From JACCTU01 sp963788055 (GTDB taxonomy: Bacteria; Actinomycetota; Thermoleophilia; Gaiellales; Gaiellaceae), in assembly GCA_963788055.1 (NCBI GenBank), contig CAWBFA010000005.1, forward strand, positions 124,001 through 188,000: a stretch of DNA of 64,000 bases, read 5' to 3'. Position numbers and translations under genes: made by a program. Below are positions 26,006 to 34,930 of the stretch, piece by piece. Below the pieces are notes generated by a model. The model was given only the letters and a program-made list of their open reading frames with translations, was not told where the DNA came from and ran no database searches. Each line of letters opens with the position of its first letter. The first letter of the stretch is position 1.

Positions 26006-26168
26006 TAGTGCCGCTCCCGGCGACGGTCAGAGCGCCTCTGGCGGCGCACGGAGCCGCCATGCGGCGTCCTCAGTCGCCCCGGTATGTGCTCATACGCGGG
26101 CTCCCTGCGTCCTTGCCTGACAGCTCCGTGCGGACACCAGAGGCGCGAGACCGCCACCGGAAGCGGCA
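26006..26168. other. Spacer between two methyltransferase paralogues
   Basis: 163 bp without a convincing gene. It holds one 6-bp stem-loop, GGCGGC (26040-26045) and GCCGCC (26053-26058), that could attenuate transcription between the paralogues, and the Shine-Dalgarno site of the downstream gene. No clear -10 box is seen. Confidence 0.4.
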
Positions 26169-27131
26169 CTACGGCGCGACGGATCGGATGTTCACGCTGT
26201 CGGCGAGCGTCGTCGGCGCGTGCGCCCGCTTCAGCGCCTCGGAGACTCTCACGAGCGTCCGAAAGCGCGCGGGGAGCAGGTCGATGTCCCGCTTCTGCGG
26301 ATTCAGCGTGAAGAAGCCGTCAGTAAAGAGTTCAGTTCGGCCGATGCGGCCGAAGACGCGCTTCAGCTCGGAGGGCTTCCAGTAGCGCACCTCGAACGCG
26401 TCGCCCTCGCGGAAGCGGCGCTGCGCGAGGCGAACGAGGTTGAGCGCGCCGAGCGCGTTCGGCATCTGAACCCACGAGTAGCCCCCGCGCTGGAGCACGC
26501 GGCGGATGTCGTCGACCGCGACCGCGACGTCGGACTTCGAGAAGTGCTGCAGGACGCCGTACGAGAAGGCGACGTCGAACGTCTGGTCCGCGAACGGCAG
26601 CTTGCGCGCGTCGGCGACGACGTAGCGGGCCTCGTCGACGCCGAGCTGGCGCGCGATCCGGCGCGCGGCGACGATCGCCTCGAACGACGGGTCGATCCCG
26701 ATCGGGCGATAGCCGCGCTGCGCCGCCGCGATCGTCCAGCGCCCCCAGTTGCACCCGATGTCGAGCAGCAGCTCGCCGTTCCCGCGCGGGAGCGGAAAGT
26801 CCGGGATCGGGTACCGCGTCATCCCACCGGAGAGGTGCTTGTAGAGGTTCCCGTGCGTCCCGAGGATCAGTTCCGCGACGTACGGGTCGACCCGTTCGCC
26901 CTCGACCGGCGGCGGCTCCGCGGCGCGCACCCGTTCGATCTGCTCCGGCTTCGACCAGTAGCCCGGCTGCGTGGGCTCGATCTCGTCGTCGACCACCATG
27001 ACGGGGATGCCGTCGACGAACGGGTACTCGTGCCCTTGCTCGCAGACGAGCGTCTCGCCGCGCGGCTCGAGTTGCGAGCGGTCGCGTGGACAGGCGAGTT
27101 CCTGCCAGAGCTCCACCGCGGTCTGCGTCAC
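26169..27131 (-). CDS. SAM methyltransferase with zinc-ribbon-like head (paralogue 2)
   Basis: About 320-residue paralogue of the preceding entry. The head reads LACPRDRSQLEPRGETLVC then EQGHEYPFVDGIPVMVV; the core has LLDIGCNWGRWTIAAAQRG, IGIDPSFEAIVAARR and VAFSYGVLQHFSKSDV, and the tail FEVRYWKPSELKRVF with GFFTLNPQKRD. GTG 27129-27131 is chosen because it overlaps the stop of the upstream GT2 by 4 nt; a much longer in-frame extension belongs to that GT2. The residues before the head (TQTAVELWQE) are absent from paralogue 1. Intact. Confidence 0.85.
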   Translation of the reverse strand: MTQTAVELWQELACPRDRSQLEPRGETLVCEQGHEYPFVDGIPVMVVDDEIEPTQPGYWSKPEQIERVRAAEPPPVEGERVDPYVAELILGTHGNLYKHLSGGMTRYPIPDFPLPRGNGELLLDIGCNWGRWTIAAAQRGYRPIGIDPSFEAIVAARRIARQLGVDEARYVVADARKLPFADQTFDVAFSYGVLQHFSKSDVAVAVDDIRRVLQRGGYSWVQMPNALGALNLVRLAQRRFREGDAFEVRYWKPSELKRVFGRIGRTELFTDGFFTLNPQKRDIDLLPARFRTLVRVSEALKRAHAPTTLADSVNIRSVAP

Positions 27132-28224
27132 CGCGTCCCCGCCGCTTTCTCCCAGACCGCCGGCACGCCGGAGCGAAGATAGCCCGCGAGCGCCTCGACC
27201 GTTGCCCACGTCACCAGCACGTAGTAGCGCGGCAGGCCCGGCCGCAGCGGCGGCGAGCCCGAGAAACGCGAGCTGGCCCGCGAAGAGGGCTTGGTAGAGC
27301 GTCCCCTGGCCGAGCAGCGCCGCGTTCGCGCCGAGCGCCGCGAGGTGCAGCAGGCCGGAGGCGTACCGCAGGTGCCGGTGGGAGACGACCTCCGTGAAGT
27401 AGACGCGGGCCGAGGCCGCGGAGCATCCGACCCTCGAGCACGATCGCCCAGCAGTGCTCGAACATGCGCACCTTGCGGCGGTACTCGTCCCCGATGTTCG
27501 GCGTCGGCTTCTCGAACGCGAGCGCATCGGGCTCGTAGACGGCGCGCCGCCCGCGCTGCACCATCAGGTAGGGGAACGAGAGGTCGTGCCCGAACCGCGG
27601 GTCGACGTCGACGTAGTCCGAGCGGCGCACCGCGTAGATGGAGCCGTTGCCGCCGGTGACCGAGTGCAGCTGCGACTCGGCCTCGCGCACGCCGAGCTCG
27701 TAGCGCCAGTACGCGCCTTCGCGGTTCGTGCCGTCGGGGTCGTCCAGACGGAGCTGCCCACAGACGTAGGCGACGGCCGGGTCGGCGAAGTTGCGCACGA
27801 GCTTGCGCAGCGCCGACGGTGCCCACGTCGCGTTCGCGTCCGAGAACGCGACGATCTCGCCGCTGGTCTCGCGCACGCCCCGGTTCTGCGCTGCGACCTT
27901 GCCGCCGCGCGGGCAGCGGATCAGCCGTACGCGGGGCTCCCGCTCGACGATCTCGTCGGTCGCGTCGGCGGACGCGTCGGAGGCGACGACGAGCTCGAGC
28001 GAGTCCTGCGGGTAGTCGAGCTCGAGCAGGTTCTCGAGCCGCCGCCCGATCGCCGCTTCCTCGTCGTGTGCCGCGACGATCACCGAGACGGACGGCAGCT
28101 CGTCTCCCTTGCGCACCGGTCGCGGACGCAGCCGCGCCGCGGCGACCGCGGCGGCGGGGTAGGCGACGTGCGTCCAGGCGAGCGCGGCGAGCGCGCCCCA
28201 GAAGAGCGTCTTCACGAGGAACAA
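27128..28224 (-). CDS. Membrane GT2 glycosyltransferase, frameshifted
   Basis: Processive-type GT2 enzyme of about 365 residues with an N-terminal membrane helix (LFWGALAALAWTHVAYPAAA), GT-A core (VSVIVAAHDEEAAIG, VVASDASADATDEI, AFSDANATW as the metal-binding region) and several C-terminal membrane helices, similar to exopolysaccharide synthases. Acidic and aromatic motifs continue in VTGGNGSIYAVRR. Breaks near 27420 (after LEGRMLR) and 27240 scatter the C-terminal helices over three frames. It would extend or polymerise a chain at the membrane. It lies 10 nt after the formyltransferase gene. Confidence 0.82.
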
Positions 28225-28234
28225 CGGCCCGATG

Positions 28235-28942
28235 CTAGTGCCTGAGCGACCGGCGGACGTTCAGGTAGTCGCCGAGGGTCGGGGTCGTGCGATGGCGGCC
28301 GCCCGCGGGCTGCGTCTCGCCCTCGAAGGCACCCGCGTCGAGCACGGCCTCGAGCGCATTGAGGCTCGCCTCGTGGAGCCGCGGGATCGTCGCGGCGAGC
28401 GTCTGCGCGAGCGTCCCTCGCCGTTCGATCGGGACGTCCCCACGCGCGAGCACGGGCCCCGTGTCGATCCCCGCGTCGATCAGGTGGATCGTGAACCCGA
28501 CGCGGTCGAGGCCGTCGCGGAGCTCCCAGAAGACCGGCGGGCCGCCGCGGTACCCGGGGACCGCGCCGTGGTGGACGTTGATCGTGCCGTGCGCCGGGAG
28601 GGAGAACGTCTCGGGCCGGATGATCGCGTTGTCGAGCGAGATCGCCACGTCCGCGCCGAGGCGGCGCAGCGCCTCGCGCGCCTCGTCTCCGTTCAGCGTC
28701 GGGACGCGCACGACCTCGGTGGCGACGTCCTCGAGGGCAGGGCCGCTGCCTGCGTCGGCGTACGCGCGCCGCAGCGCGAGGCCGACCGGCGCGGCCGTGA
28801 AGCCCACCCGCCGCAGCTTCCGGAGCGTGCGACGCACGTCGCGGCGGCCGACGGCCTCGTCGAGGATCACCGGCCCGGGACGACGCGCGAGGAAGCGCGA
28901 TGCGATCCCGTGCGGATTGCGCGTCAGCACGACGACGCTCAC
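28235..28942 (-). CDS. Formyltransferase-family protein (sugar N-formyltransferase candidate)
   Basis: 235-residue enzyme of the formyl_trans superfamily. The catalytic Asn-x-His region is TINVHHGAVPGYRGGPPVFW, and the conserved Asp is in DAGIDTGPVLARG. It is much shorter than methionyl-tRNA formyltransferase and lacks that enzyme's C-terminal tRNA-binding domain, so N-formylation of an amino sugar using formyl-tetrahydrofolate is the likely role. It overlaps the deacetylase gene by 4 nt; deacetylation could expose the amine that is then formylated, although location in the cell would have to permit this. Intact. Confidence 0.78.
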   Translation of the reverse strand: MSVVVLTRNPHGIASRFLARRPGPVILDEAVGRRDVRRTLRKLRRVGFTAAPVGLALRRAYADAGSGPALEDVATEVVRVPTLNGDEAREALRRLGADVAISLDNAIIRPETFSLPAHGTINVHHGAVPGYRGGPPVFWELRDGLDRVGFTIHLIDAGIDTGPVLARGDVPIERRGTLAQTLAATIPRLHEASLNALEAVLDAGAFEGETQPAGGRHRTTPTLGDYLNVRRSLRH

Positions 28943-29745
28943 GCGAGGAAGTACCCGAGATCGCGGAGCGGCCAGCGTGCGCTGAGGTGATGGCGTCGGA
29001 GCGAGTACAGGTCGAGCGCCGAGCGGTTGACGCCGCGGATCGCGGACGCGCAGCTCTCGTACCCCGCGGCACGTGCGGCGTCGGCGACCCTCTCGGAGAA
29101 GCGTGCGCGGTCGCCGTAGGGGGCGCTCACGTGACGCGCGGCCACGAGCCGCTTCGACAGCTCCTCGCGCGACGACGTCAGCTCGTCGAGCAGCGCGTCG
29201 GGCTCCAGCGAGGTCAGGTCCGGGTGCGAGCGCGTGTGCGACCCGATCTCGTGGCCGAGCTCGAGCAGCCGCGACGCGCCGTCCCAGTCGAGCGGCTCGA
29301 CGGGCAAGGGCAGGTGCAGCTTGTCCCGGCAGAAGGCGCGCGCTGCTTCTGCGTCAGCCTCGAGCAGGTCGGTGACGAGGAAGAAGCACGCGCTGAAGCC
29401 GTGCTCTGCGAGCAGCGGCGCGGCGACGTCGAGCTGGTTTCGGAAGCCGTCGTCGAACGTGACGACGACCTCGTCGCCGGCGGTCTGTCCGAGGCGCAGT
29501 TGCTCGACCGCCTGCGAGAGCGACACCGGACGAAACTCCCGCGCCAAGAAGCGCAGCTGCTGCGTGAAGCGTTCGCGCTCGTCGTCGAAGACGTAGTGGT
29601 AGTGGACGATCCGCACGCCGGGGCCCGAGGCGCGCGGCAGCCTCGACAACACGCCGAGCGCGGCGCGTCGGGCGACGCCGCGGGCGCGGGAGGACAGCGG
29701 CCGCGCGCGCTCGAGCGCGCGGCCTTCAGTGGCGAACGAGCTCAC
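28939..29745 (-). CDS. Polysaccharide deacetylase (NodB domain)
   Basis: 268-residue CE4/NodB-type deacetylase without signal peptide. VRIVHYHYVFD leads into VVVTFDDGFRNQ (catalytic and metal aspartates), HEIGSHTRSHPDL (SHxxxHP zinc ligands) and SAPYGDRARFSE (R/PYG motif). The gene overlaps the formyltransferase by 4 nt and the asparagine synthetase stop by about 20 nt, giving a tight four-gene group (asnB, deacetylase, formyltransferase, GT2). The substrate is probably an acetamido sugar on a lipid-linked precursor. GTG start, intact. Confidence 0.87.
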   Translation of the reverse strand: MSSFATEGRALERARPLSSRARGVARRAALGVLSRLPRASGPGVRIVHYHYVFDDERERFTQQLRFLAREFRPVSLSQAVEQLRLGQTAGDEVVVTFDDGFRNQLDVAAPLLAEHGFSACFFLVTDLLEADAEAARAFCRDKLHLPLPVEPLDWDGASRLLELGHEIGSHTRSHPDLTSLEPDALLDELTSSREELSKRLVAARHVSAPYGDRARFSERVADAARAAGYESCASAIRGVNRSALDLYSLRRHHLSARWPLRDLGYFLA

Positions 29746-31467
29746 GCGCGCGCGACTCTAGCCCCGACCGCCAGAGCGAGAGCATCGTCAGCGCATACGT
29801 CTGCGCCGGCGTCGCGCGCTCGGCGAGGCGCCTGTCGACGAGGCCGTCGAGCGATGCGAGAGCGTCGCCTGCGAGATCGCGCAGGTCGGTCCGCAGCCAG
29901 CGCTCGACCGGAGGGTCGAAGCCCTGCTTCGGGCGCCGTGCGATCGAACGCCCGAGCCGCTGCTCGACGATCCGGCGGATCGCGACCTTCGTCCGCACGC
30001 CGCGGACCTTCGCGGCGTCCGGCAGAGCGAGCCCCGCCTCGACGACGCAGTGGTCGAGCAGCGGGACGCGGAGCTCGAGCGAGTGGGCCATGCTGAGCTT
30101 GTCGGCCTTCAGCATCAGGTTGTCGGTCACGAACGACTCGAGGTCGACCCATTGCAAGCGGCCGAGCTTCGACAGGCCGCCCGGCGCCTCCGCGAACAAC
30201 CGCTCGAACACGTGCGCGCGCGCGTCGCCGTCCATCAGCGCGAACCACGAGAGGTAGCGTGACGCTTCGGGCTTCGCCGCGTGCTTCAGGAGCTTCGAGG
30301 CCCGGCGCACGACGTTCTTTCTCCCGCCGCGCTCCGGCAGCAGCCGCGCGAGCGGACCGAGCGCGCCGAGCCGAGCCGCGACCGGGTCCCACGCGTAGCG
30401 CGAGTAGCCGCCGAAGACCTCGTCGCCGCCGTCGCCCGCAAGCGCGACCTTCACCTCGGACGCGACCGCGCGGCAGAGGTACCAGAGCGGGATCGCGGCA
30501 GGGTCCGCGAGCGGCTGCTCGAGGCGCGCTGCGATCATGGGGAGGTCGTTCGCAACGTCGGTCTCGACGACCAGCTCCTCGTGTTGCGACCCGATCGCGC
30601 GGGCGATCTGACGCGCCGGCCCGCGCTCGTCGTAGGCGGCATCGGCGAAGCCGACGGTGAACGTGCGCAGGGGCAGGTCGAGCTCCTGCGCCGCGAGCGA
30701 CGCGATCAGCGACGAGTCGAGGCCGCCCGAGAGAAGCACCGCGAGCGGGACGTCCGAGCGCAGGTGCAGCCGAACCGCCTCCGCGAGCGTCTCCTCGAGC
30801 GGGTGCTCGCGCGGCTCCGGGCGCCACCACTGCTCCTCGCGCGTGCGCCCGTCCTCGTGCACGAGCAGCGCGCCGGGGCCGAGCTTCCGCGCGCCGAGGA
30901 TCCCCGTGCGCGTGCCGGGGACGTAGCCGAGCACGAGGTAGTCCGCGATCGCCTCGAGGTCGGGCTCGACGGACGCGCCGAGCGCGAGCAGCGGCGCGAG
31001 CTCCGACGAGAACGCGAGGCCCTCCTCGACATCGGCGAGGTAGAGCGGCTTGATCCCGAAGCGGTCGCGGGCGAGCACGAGCCGGTCGCGTTCGAGTCGT
31101 CCCAGAGCGCGATCGCGAACATCCCACGCAACCGCTCCACGAAACGCTCGCCGTGCTCCTCGTACAGGTGCGGCACGAGCTCGACGTCTCCGACGCCGCG
31201 GAACGTGTGCCCCTTCGCCTCGAGCTCGGCGCGCAGCTCGCGGTAGTTGTAGAGCTCGCCGTTGACGACGGCGACGACGTCGCCGCGCTCGTTCGAGACC
31301 GGCTGGTCTCCGGTCTCGAGGTCGATGATCGCGAGCCGCCGCATCGCGAGCCCCGCGCGCTCGCCCGACCAGCGGCCGTCCCCGTCGGGCCCACGGTGGC
31401 GCAGAAGCTCGACGGCGTCGAGGCTCTCGGACCGCGGCCGGCCGACGATCCCGAGGATTCCGCACAT
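29726..31467 (-). CDS. asnB: Glutamine-hydrolysing asparagine synthetase family, frameshifted
   Basis: Class II glutamine amidotransferase fused to an ATP-pyrophosphatase synthetase domain, about 580 residues after repair. The N-terminus MCGILGIVG supplies the Cys2 nucleophile, with NGELYNYRELR; the synthetase part has the P-loop VLLSGGLDSSLIASL, ALAGDGGDEVFGGYSRY and SLELRVPLLDH. One break lies near 31095 in the link between domains (one G probably missing). In glycan clusters such enzymes usually amidate uronic acids rather than make asparagine; the neighbours favour that here. ATG 31465-31467 follows TACCAT by 8 nt. Confidence 0.87.
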
Positions 31468-31602
31468 GCAGTTCGATGGTAGTTACGCCGAGCGGCCCTA
31501 CCCAGGAGCCGGGGTCGCACGGCCAGACCCGCGACGACTGCGAGAGCGACGAGGATCGCGAGCGGGTCGGGTGCGAAGCGCCGGGGTCCGTAGACTCCAC
31601 GC
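31468..31602. promoter_or_regulatory. Divergent leaderless promoters, asnB and GT2
   Basis: Minus strand: TACCAT at 31481-31476, 8 nt before asnB ATG (31467). Plus strand: TAGACT at 31591-31596, 6 nt before GTG 31603. Both imply leaderless messages. The 135-bp gap holds no convincing gene; a hydrophobic run on the minus strand has no start codon. Confidence 0.6.
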
Positions 31603-32292
31603 GTGCCCAAGGTCTCCTTCGTCGTCCCGGCGTTCAACGAGAAGGCGACGATACGCACAGTGCTCGAGCAGGTGGACGCGCTACCGCTCGAGAAGCAAAT
31701 CATCGTCGTCGACGACGGCTCGACCGACGGGACGGGAGCCGCCGCAGAGCAGTGGGCGGAAGGCCGCGAAGGAGTCCTCGTGGTCCGCAAGCCTAACGCC
31801 GGGAAAGGCTCGGCCATCCGAGCCGCGATCCCTCATGTTGACGGCGACATCGTCGTCATCCAGGACGCCGACCTCGAGTACGACCCCGCGGACGTCCCTG
31901 CGCTGATCGACCCGATCCTCCGGGGCGTCGCAGACGTGGTCTTCGGGTCACGGCTGTCCGGTGGACGGCCCCAGCGCGCCTACCTCTTCTGGCACCTGGT
32001 CGGCAACCGGTTCCTCAGCCTGCTCACTAACGTCCTCTACAACACGACGCTGCACGACATGGAGACCGGTTACAAGGCGTTTCGGGCCGAGGTTATCCAG
32101 TCACTCGACCTGCGCCAGGACGACTTCGCGATCGAGCCGGAGCTGACCGCGAAGGTCTGCAAGCGGAAGCTCAGGATCTACGAGCTGCCGATCGCGTACT
32201 ACGGGCGCTCGTACGCCGAGGGCAAAAAGATCACCTGGCGCGACGGATTCAAGGCGGTCTGGGTGCTGTTCGCTGTGCGGGTGCGCGGCTGA
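31603..32292 (+). CDS. GT2 glycosyltransferase, DPM1-like
   Basis: 229-residue GT-A enzyme: VSFVVPAFNEKATI, IIVVDDGSTDGT, IRAAIPHVDGDIVVIQDADLEYDP (metal-binding Asp residues) and METGYKAFRAEV. This is the dolichol/polyprenyl-phosphate mannosyl- or glucosyltransferase pattern without C-terminal membrane helices. It likely makes a polyprenyl-phosphate hexose used by the GT-C enzymes in this window. It stands alone on the plus strand, starts leaderless at GTG 31603, and converges on a methyltransferase gene with a 7-bp gap. Intact. Confidence 0.86.
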   Translation: MPKVSFVVPAFNEKATIRTVLEQVDALPLEKQIIVVDDGSTDGTGAAAEQWAEGREGVLVVRKPNAGKGSAIRAAIPHVDGDIVVIQDADLEYDPADVPALIDPILRGVADVVFGSRLSGGRPQRAYLFWHLVGNRFLSLLTNVLYNTTLHDMETGYKAFRAEVIQSLDLRQDDFAIEPELTAKVCKRKLRIYELPIAYYGRSYAEGKKITWRDGFKAVWVLFAVRVRG

Positions 32293-32299
32293 CGCCGGG

Positions 32300-33049
32300 T
32301 CAGCGCCTCCGGCCGACGAGGATCAGGGTGCCTCCGAACGGCAGCGACACCCCGTGCGCGATCAGTTTCCGCTCACCGTCGAGCACCCGCTCGAGGAGCC
32401 GGTTGAGTAGCCCGGGCTCGAGCTCCGCGACCGGGTCGTACGCTCGTCGCGACAGCCTGCGAATCAGGCGCGAGCCGATCATTGCCGGCAACAGCGTGGA
32501 CACGAACGACCCGACGTAGTCGACCTCGAGGCCCGCTGCTTCGGCCTTGCGCCTCAGCTCGCCGCGGCGGTAGCGGCGCACGTGCCGCGCGATCCGGTCC
32601 ATGTCGCTCCAGAGCCATGGGTGCTGGGGGACGAGCAGGATCACCCCACCGCCGAGACGAACTGCCTGCGCGAGCCCGGCAAGTGCTGCGTCGTCCTCGA
32701 CGATGTGCTCGAGCACGTCGAAGGCGCCCACCACGTCGAACGCCTCTCGGTAGGGCATCGCCCGCACATCGAGCTCGACCAGCTCGATCTCGCTCGGCAG
32801 CCGCTCGCGCGCGACGGCCAACCCTTCGGCAGACGGCTCCGCTCCGACGAGCCGGAGCTCCGGAAAGGCCTGCCGGAGCGCGAGCAGCACGCCGCCCGAG
32901 CCGGACCCGACCTCGAGCAGGTCCCGCGCCTGCGGGAAGTACTTCCGCACCAGGTCGACGATCAGCCTCGCACGGGCGCGGTACCAGAAGCTTCGAGGCT
33001 CGGCCTCGGCGAGACGGCGGAACAGTTCGTCGTCGTACCCGCCTCTCAT
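32300..33049 (-). CDS. Class I SAM-dependent methyltransferase
   Basis: 249-residue methyltransferase. LLEVGSGSGGVLLALRQAF is motif I, VGAEPSAEGLAVAR motif II, FDVVGAFDVLEHI the post-II region, and GGGVILLVPQHPWLWS motif III; the HPWLWSDMDRIARHVRRY segment is common among methyltransferases of lipid-linked sugars. ATG 33047-33049 overlaps the wecE stop by 4 nt, so it may methylate the product of the WecE/WecD pair, or its glycoside. The C-terminus has a weak hydrophobic patch (STLLPAMIGS). Intact. Confidence 0.83.
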   Translation of the reverse strand: MRGGYDDELFRRLAEAEPRSFWYRARARLIVDLVRKYFPQARDLLEVGSGSGGVLLALRQAFPELRLVGAEPSAEGLAVARERLPSEIELVELDVRAMPYREAFDVVGAFDVLEHIVEDDAALAGLAQAVRLGGGVILLVPQHPWLWSDMDRIARHVRRYRRGELRRKAEAAGLEVDYVGSFVSTLLPAMIGSRLIRRLSRRAYDPVAELEPGLLNRLLERVLDGERKLIAHGVSLPFGGTLILVGRRR

Positions 33050-34200
33050 CAGCCGCGGAAGGCGAGCAGCGCCGCGATCACCTCGTTCTGCTCCGACTCG
33101 CCCAGCCCGGTGAAGAATGGGAGCCGCAGCAACCGATCGCTGACGTCTTCGGTCACGGGGCACTGACCCGGGCGGCCGCCGAACGCGCGGCCGACCTCCG
33201 AGAGATGCAGCGGCTGGTAGTGGAAGACCGCGAGGATCCCTTCTGCCCGAAGGGCTGCTATGAGCCGCGTGCGAGCGTCGAGGCTCGGGAGGATGACGTA
33301 GTACATGTGGAAGCTCTGCTCGCAATGCTCCGGTACGAGCGGGAGCGACGCACCGATCTCTTCGGCCCACGGTCCGAGCACGTCGTCGTAGCGCCGCCAG
33401 ACTCGCTCGCGAGCGGCCTGGATCTCCACGCGCTCCTCGAGCTGCGCGAGCAGGAATGCCGCGAGCAGGTCGGACTGAACGTAGCTCGAGCCGACCGAGA
33501 CCCATGTGTACTTGTCGACCTGCCCGCGGAAGAACTGCTTCCGGTTGGTTCCCTTCTCGCGGACGATCTCTGCCGCCTCCACGAACGCCTCGTCGGTGAT
33601 CGCGAGCGCGCCGCCTTCTCCCGAGGTCACGTTCTTCGTCTCGTGGAAGCTGTGCGCGGCGAACAGGCCGAAGGATCCGAGCGGGCGGCCGCGGTACTTC
33701 CCGAAGAGCCCGTGCGCGTTGTCCTCGACGACTGCCGCGCCGGCGCTGCGCGCCGTCTCGCCAATGGCATCGAGCTCGCAGGCGACGCCCGCGTAATGCG
33801 TAGGAACGATTGCTTTCGTCCGCGACCCGACGAGTGCGTCGAGCTGCGTCTCGTCGAGATTGAACGTGTCCTTCCGCACGTCGGCGAACACGACCTTCGC
33901 GCCGCGAAGAGCAAAGGCGTTCGCGCCGGAGACGAAGGTGAAGGACGGGACGATCACCTCGTCGCCCGGCCCGAGGTCGAGCAGAAGCGCCGACGCCTCG
34001 AGCGCGTGCGTACAGGACGTCGTCAGCAGCACCCGATCCACTCCGAGGTCCTGCTCGAGCAGCGCTTCACACCGGCGCGTGTATGGCCCGTCGCCCGAGA
34101 TGTGGCCGCGCTCGACGGCCGCACGGACGTACTCGAGCTCGCGGCCCGCGACGCTCGCACGGTTGAACGGGATCCTCAGCTCGTCCACGGTCGATACCAC
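33049..34200 (-). CDS. wecE: dTDP-4-amino-4,6-dideoxygalactose transaminase
   Basis: PLP-dependent DegT/DnrJ/EryC1 aminotransferase of 383 residues. IPFNRASVAGRELEYVR at the N-terminus, HISGDGPYTRRCE, and the PLP-lysine segment HETKNVTSGEGG (Lys189) are diagnostic of WecE, which transfers an amino group from glutamate to dTDP-4-keto-6-deoxyglucose. GTG 34200 or GTG 34188 may be the start; the latter places the conserved IPFN five residues in. It overlaps the WecD-like gene upstream by 25 nt or less and the methyltransferase by 4 nt. Intact. Confidence 0.9.
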   Translation of the reverse strand: MVSTVDELRIPFNRASVAGRELEYVRAAVERGHISGDGPYTRRCEALLEQDLGVDRVLLTTSCTHALEASALLLDLGPGDEVIVPSFTFVSGANAFALRGAKVVFADVRKDTFNLDETQLDALVGSRTKAIVPTHYAGVACELDAIGETARSAGAAVVEDNAHGLFGKYRGRPLGSFGLFAAHSFHETKNVTSGEGGALAITDEAFVEAAEIVREKGTNRKQFFRGQVDKYTWVSVGSSYVQSDLLAAFLLAQLEERVEIQAARERVWRRYDDVLGPWAEEIGASLPLVPEHCEQSFHMYYVILPSLDARTRLIAALRAEGILAVFHYQPLHLSEVGRAFGGRPGQCPVTEDVSDRLLRLPFFTGLGESEQNEVIAALLAFRG

Positions 34201-34930
34201 TTGTGGAACCAGAGCCCGACGGAGTCGACGAGGAACCCGGCGCGCTGGAACGTGCGCAGCGCGCCCGTGTTCCGGCCCTGCGTCACGACGGACATCTCTC
34301 GCGCGCCGCGGTCTGCGACACCACGCGACGGCGCCGCGCGAGAGCGTGACGCCGATGCCGCCGCCGCGCGCTGCCTCGTCGACCGCGATCAGCCCGATCG
34401 AGCCGGCCCCCGTGGCCGGATCGAGGTGGCAGGAGACGTAGCCGACAGCGTCGCCCCTCTGCCTCGGCGACGAGCACTCCGTCTGCCCATCCTTCGAGAC
34501 TGCGCGTGATCCACGTGTCGTAGAGGTCGTCGCAGCGGTCGTCGGGGAAGTGCGGATCGGCGTAGAACCGGGTCACGCCGTGGCTCGCGCGCGCGATCGC
34601 GCGCAGCGCGCCCACGTCGTCCGGGCTTGCTGGGCGCAGTTCACGGGTCGTCTCGTCGCCCGCGCTCGGGCGCCGCAGCTCGACACGGAGGTCCATCAGG
34701 CGGAAGCCCCCGTCCTCGGCGACGTGAGCGCTCGAGGCGTCGCTCGAGTCGGCGAGGAAGTAGACGCATGCGACGCCGTGGGTCGCCGCCCACTCGTCGA
34801 CCGCGTGCAGCCCCTCCCGGTTCAGCGCCCCGCCTTCCACTCGACCGATCGGTGCGCCCCAGAACTCGCTGTCCCAGTCGAGGAGCGCGGCCGCGGCCGT
34901 TTCAGCTTCCGGCCGCACCGACCTCTTCAC
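34176..34930 (-). CDS. wecD: dTDP-fucosamine acetyltransferase-like GNAT, frameshifted
   Basis: GNAT enzyme of about 250 residues resembling WecD/RffC, which acetylates the amine made by WecE to give dTDP-4-acetamido-4,6-dideoxygalactose. Diagnostic pieces are LDWDSEFWGAPIGRV at the N-terminus, ARGGGIGVTLS (acetyl-CoA loop) and TGALRTFQRAGFLVDSV with LWFHKWYRP at the C-terminus. Two one-base insertions are seen, near 34456 (GGGG for GGG) and 34316. Start GTG 34930 (or 34918) overlaps the GT2 gene. Adjacent wecE strengthens the call considerably. Confidence 0.82.

Noticed and set aside
29726..31467. Housekeeping asparagine synthesis
   Set aside because: Cannot be excluded by sequence, but overlap with deacetylase and formyltransferase genes favours a glycan-amidating role.
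31468..31602. Small membrane peptide on the minus strand (hydrophobic run LAILVALAVVAGLAV)
   Set aside because: No start codon in frame at a sensible place and the frame runs into the asnB promoter and start; probably chance.
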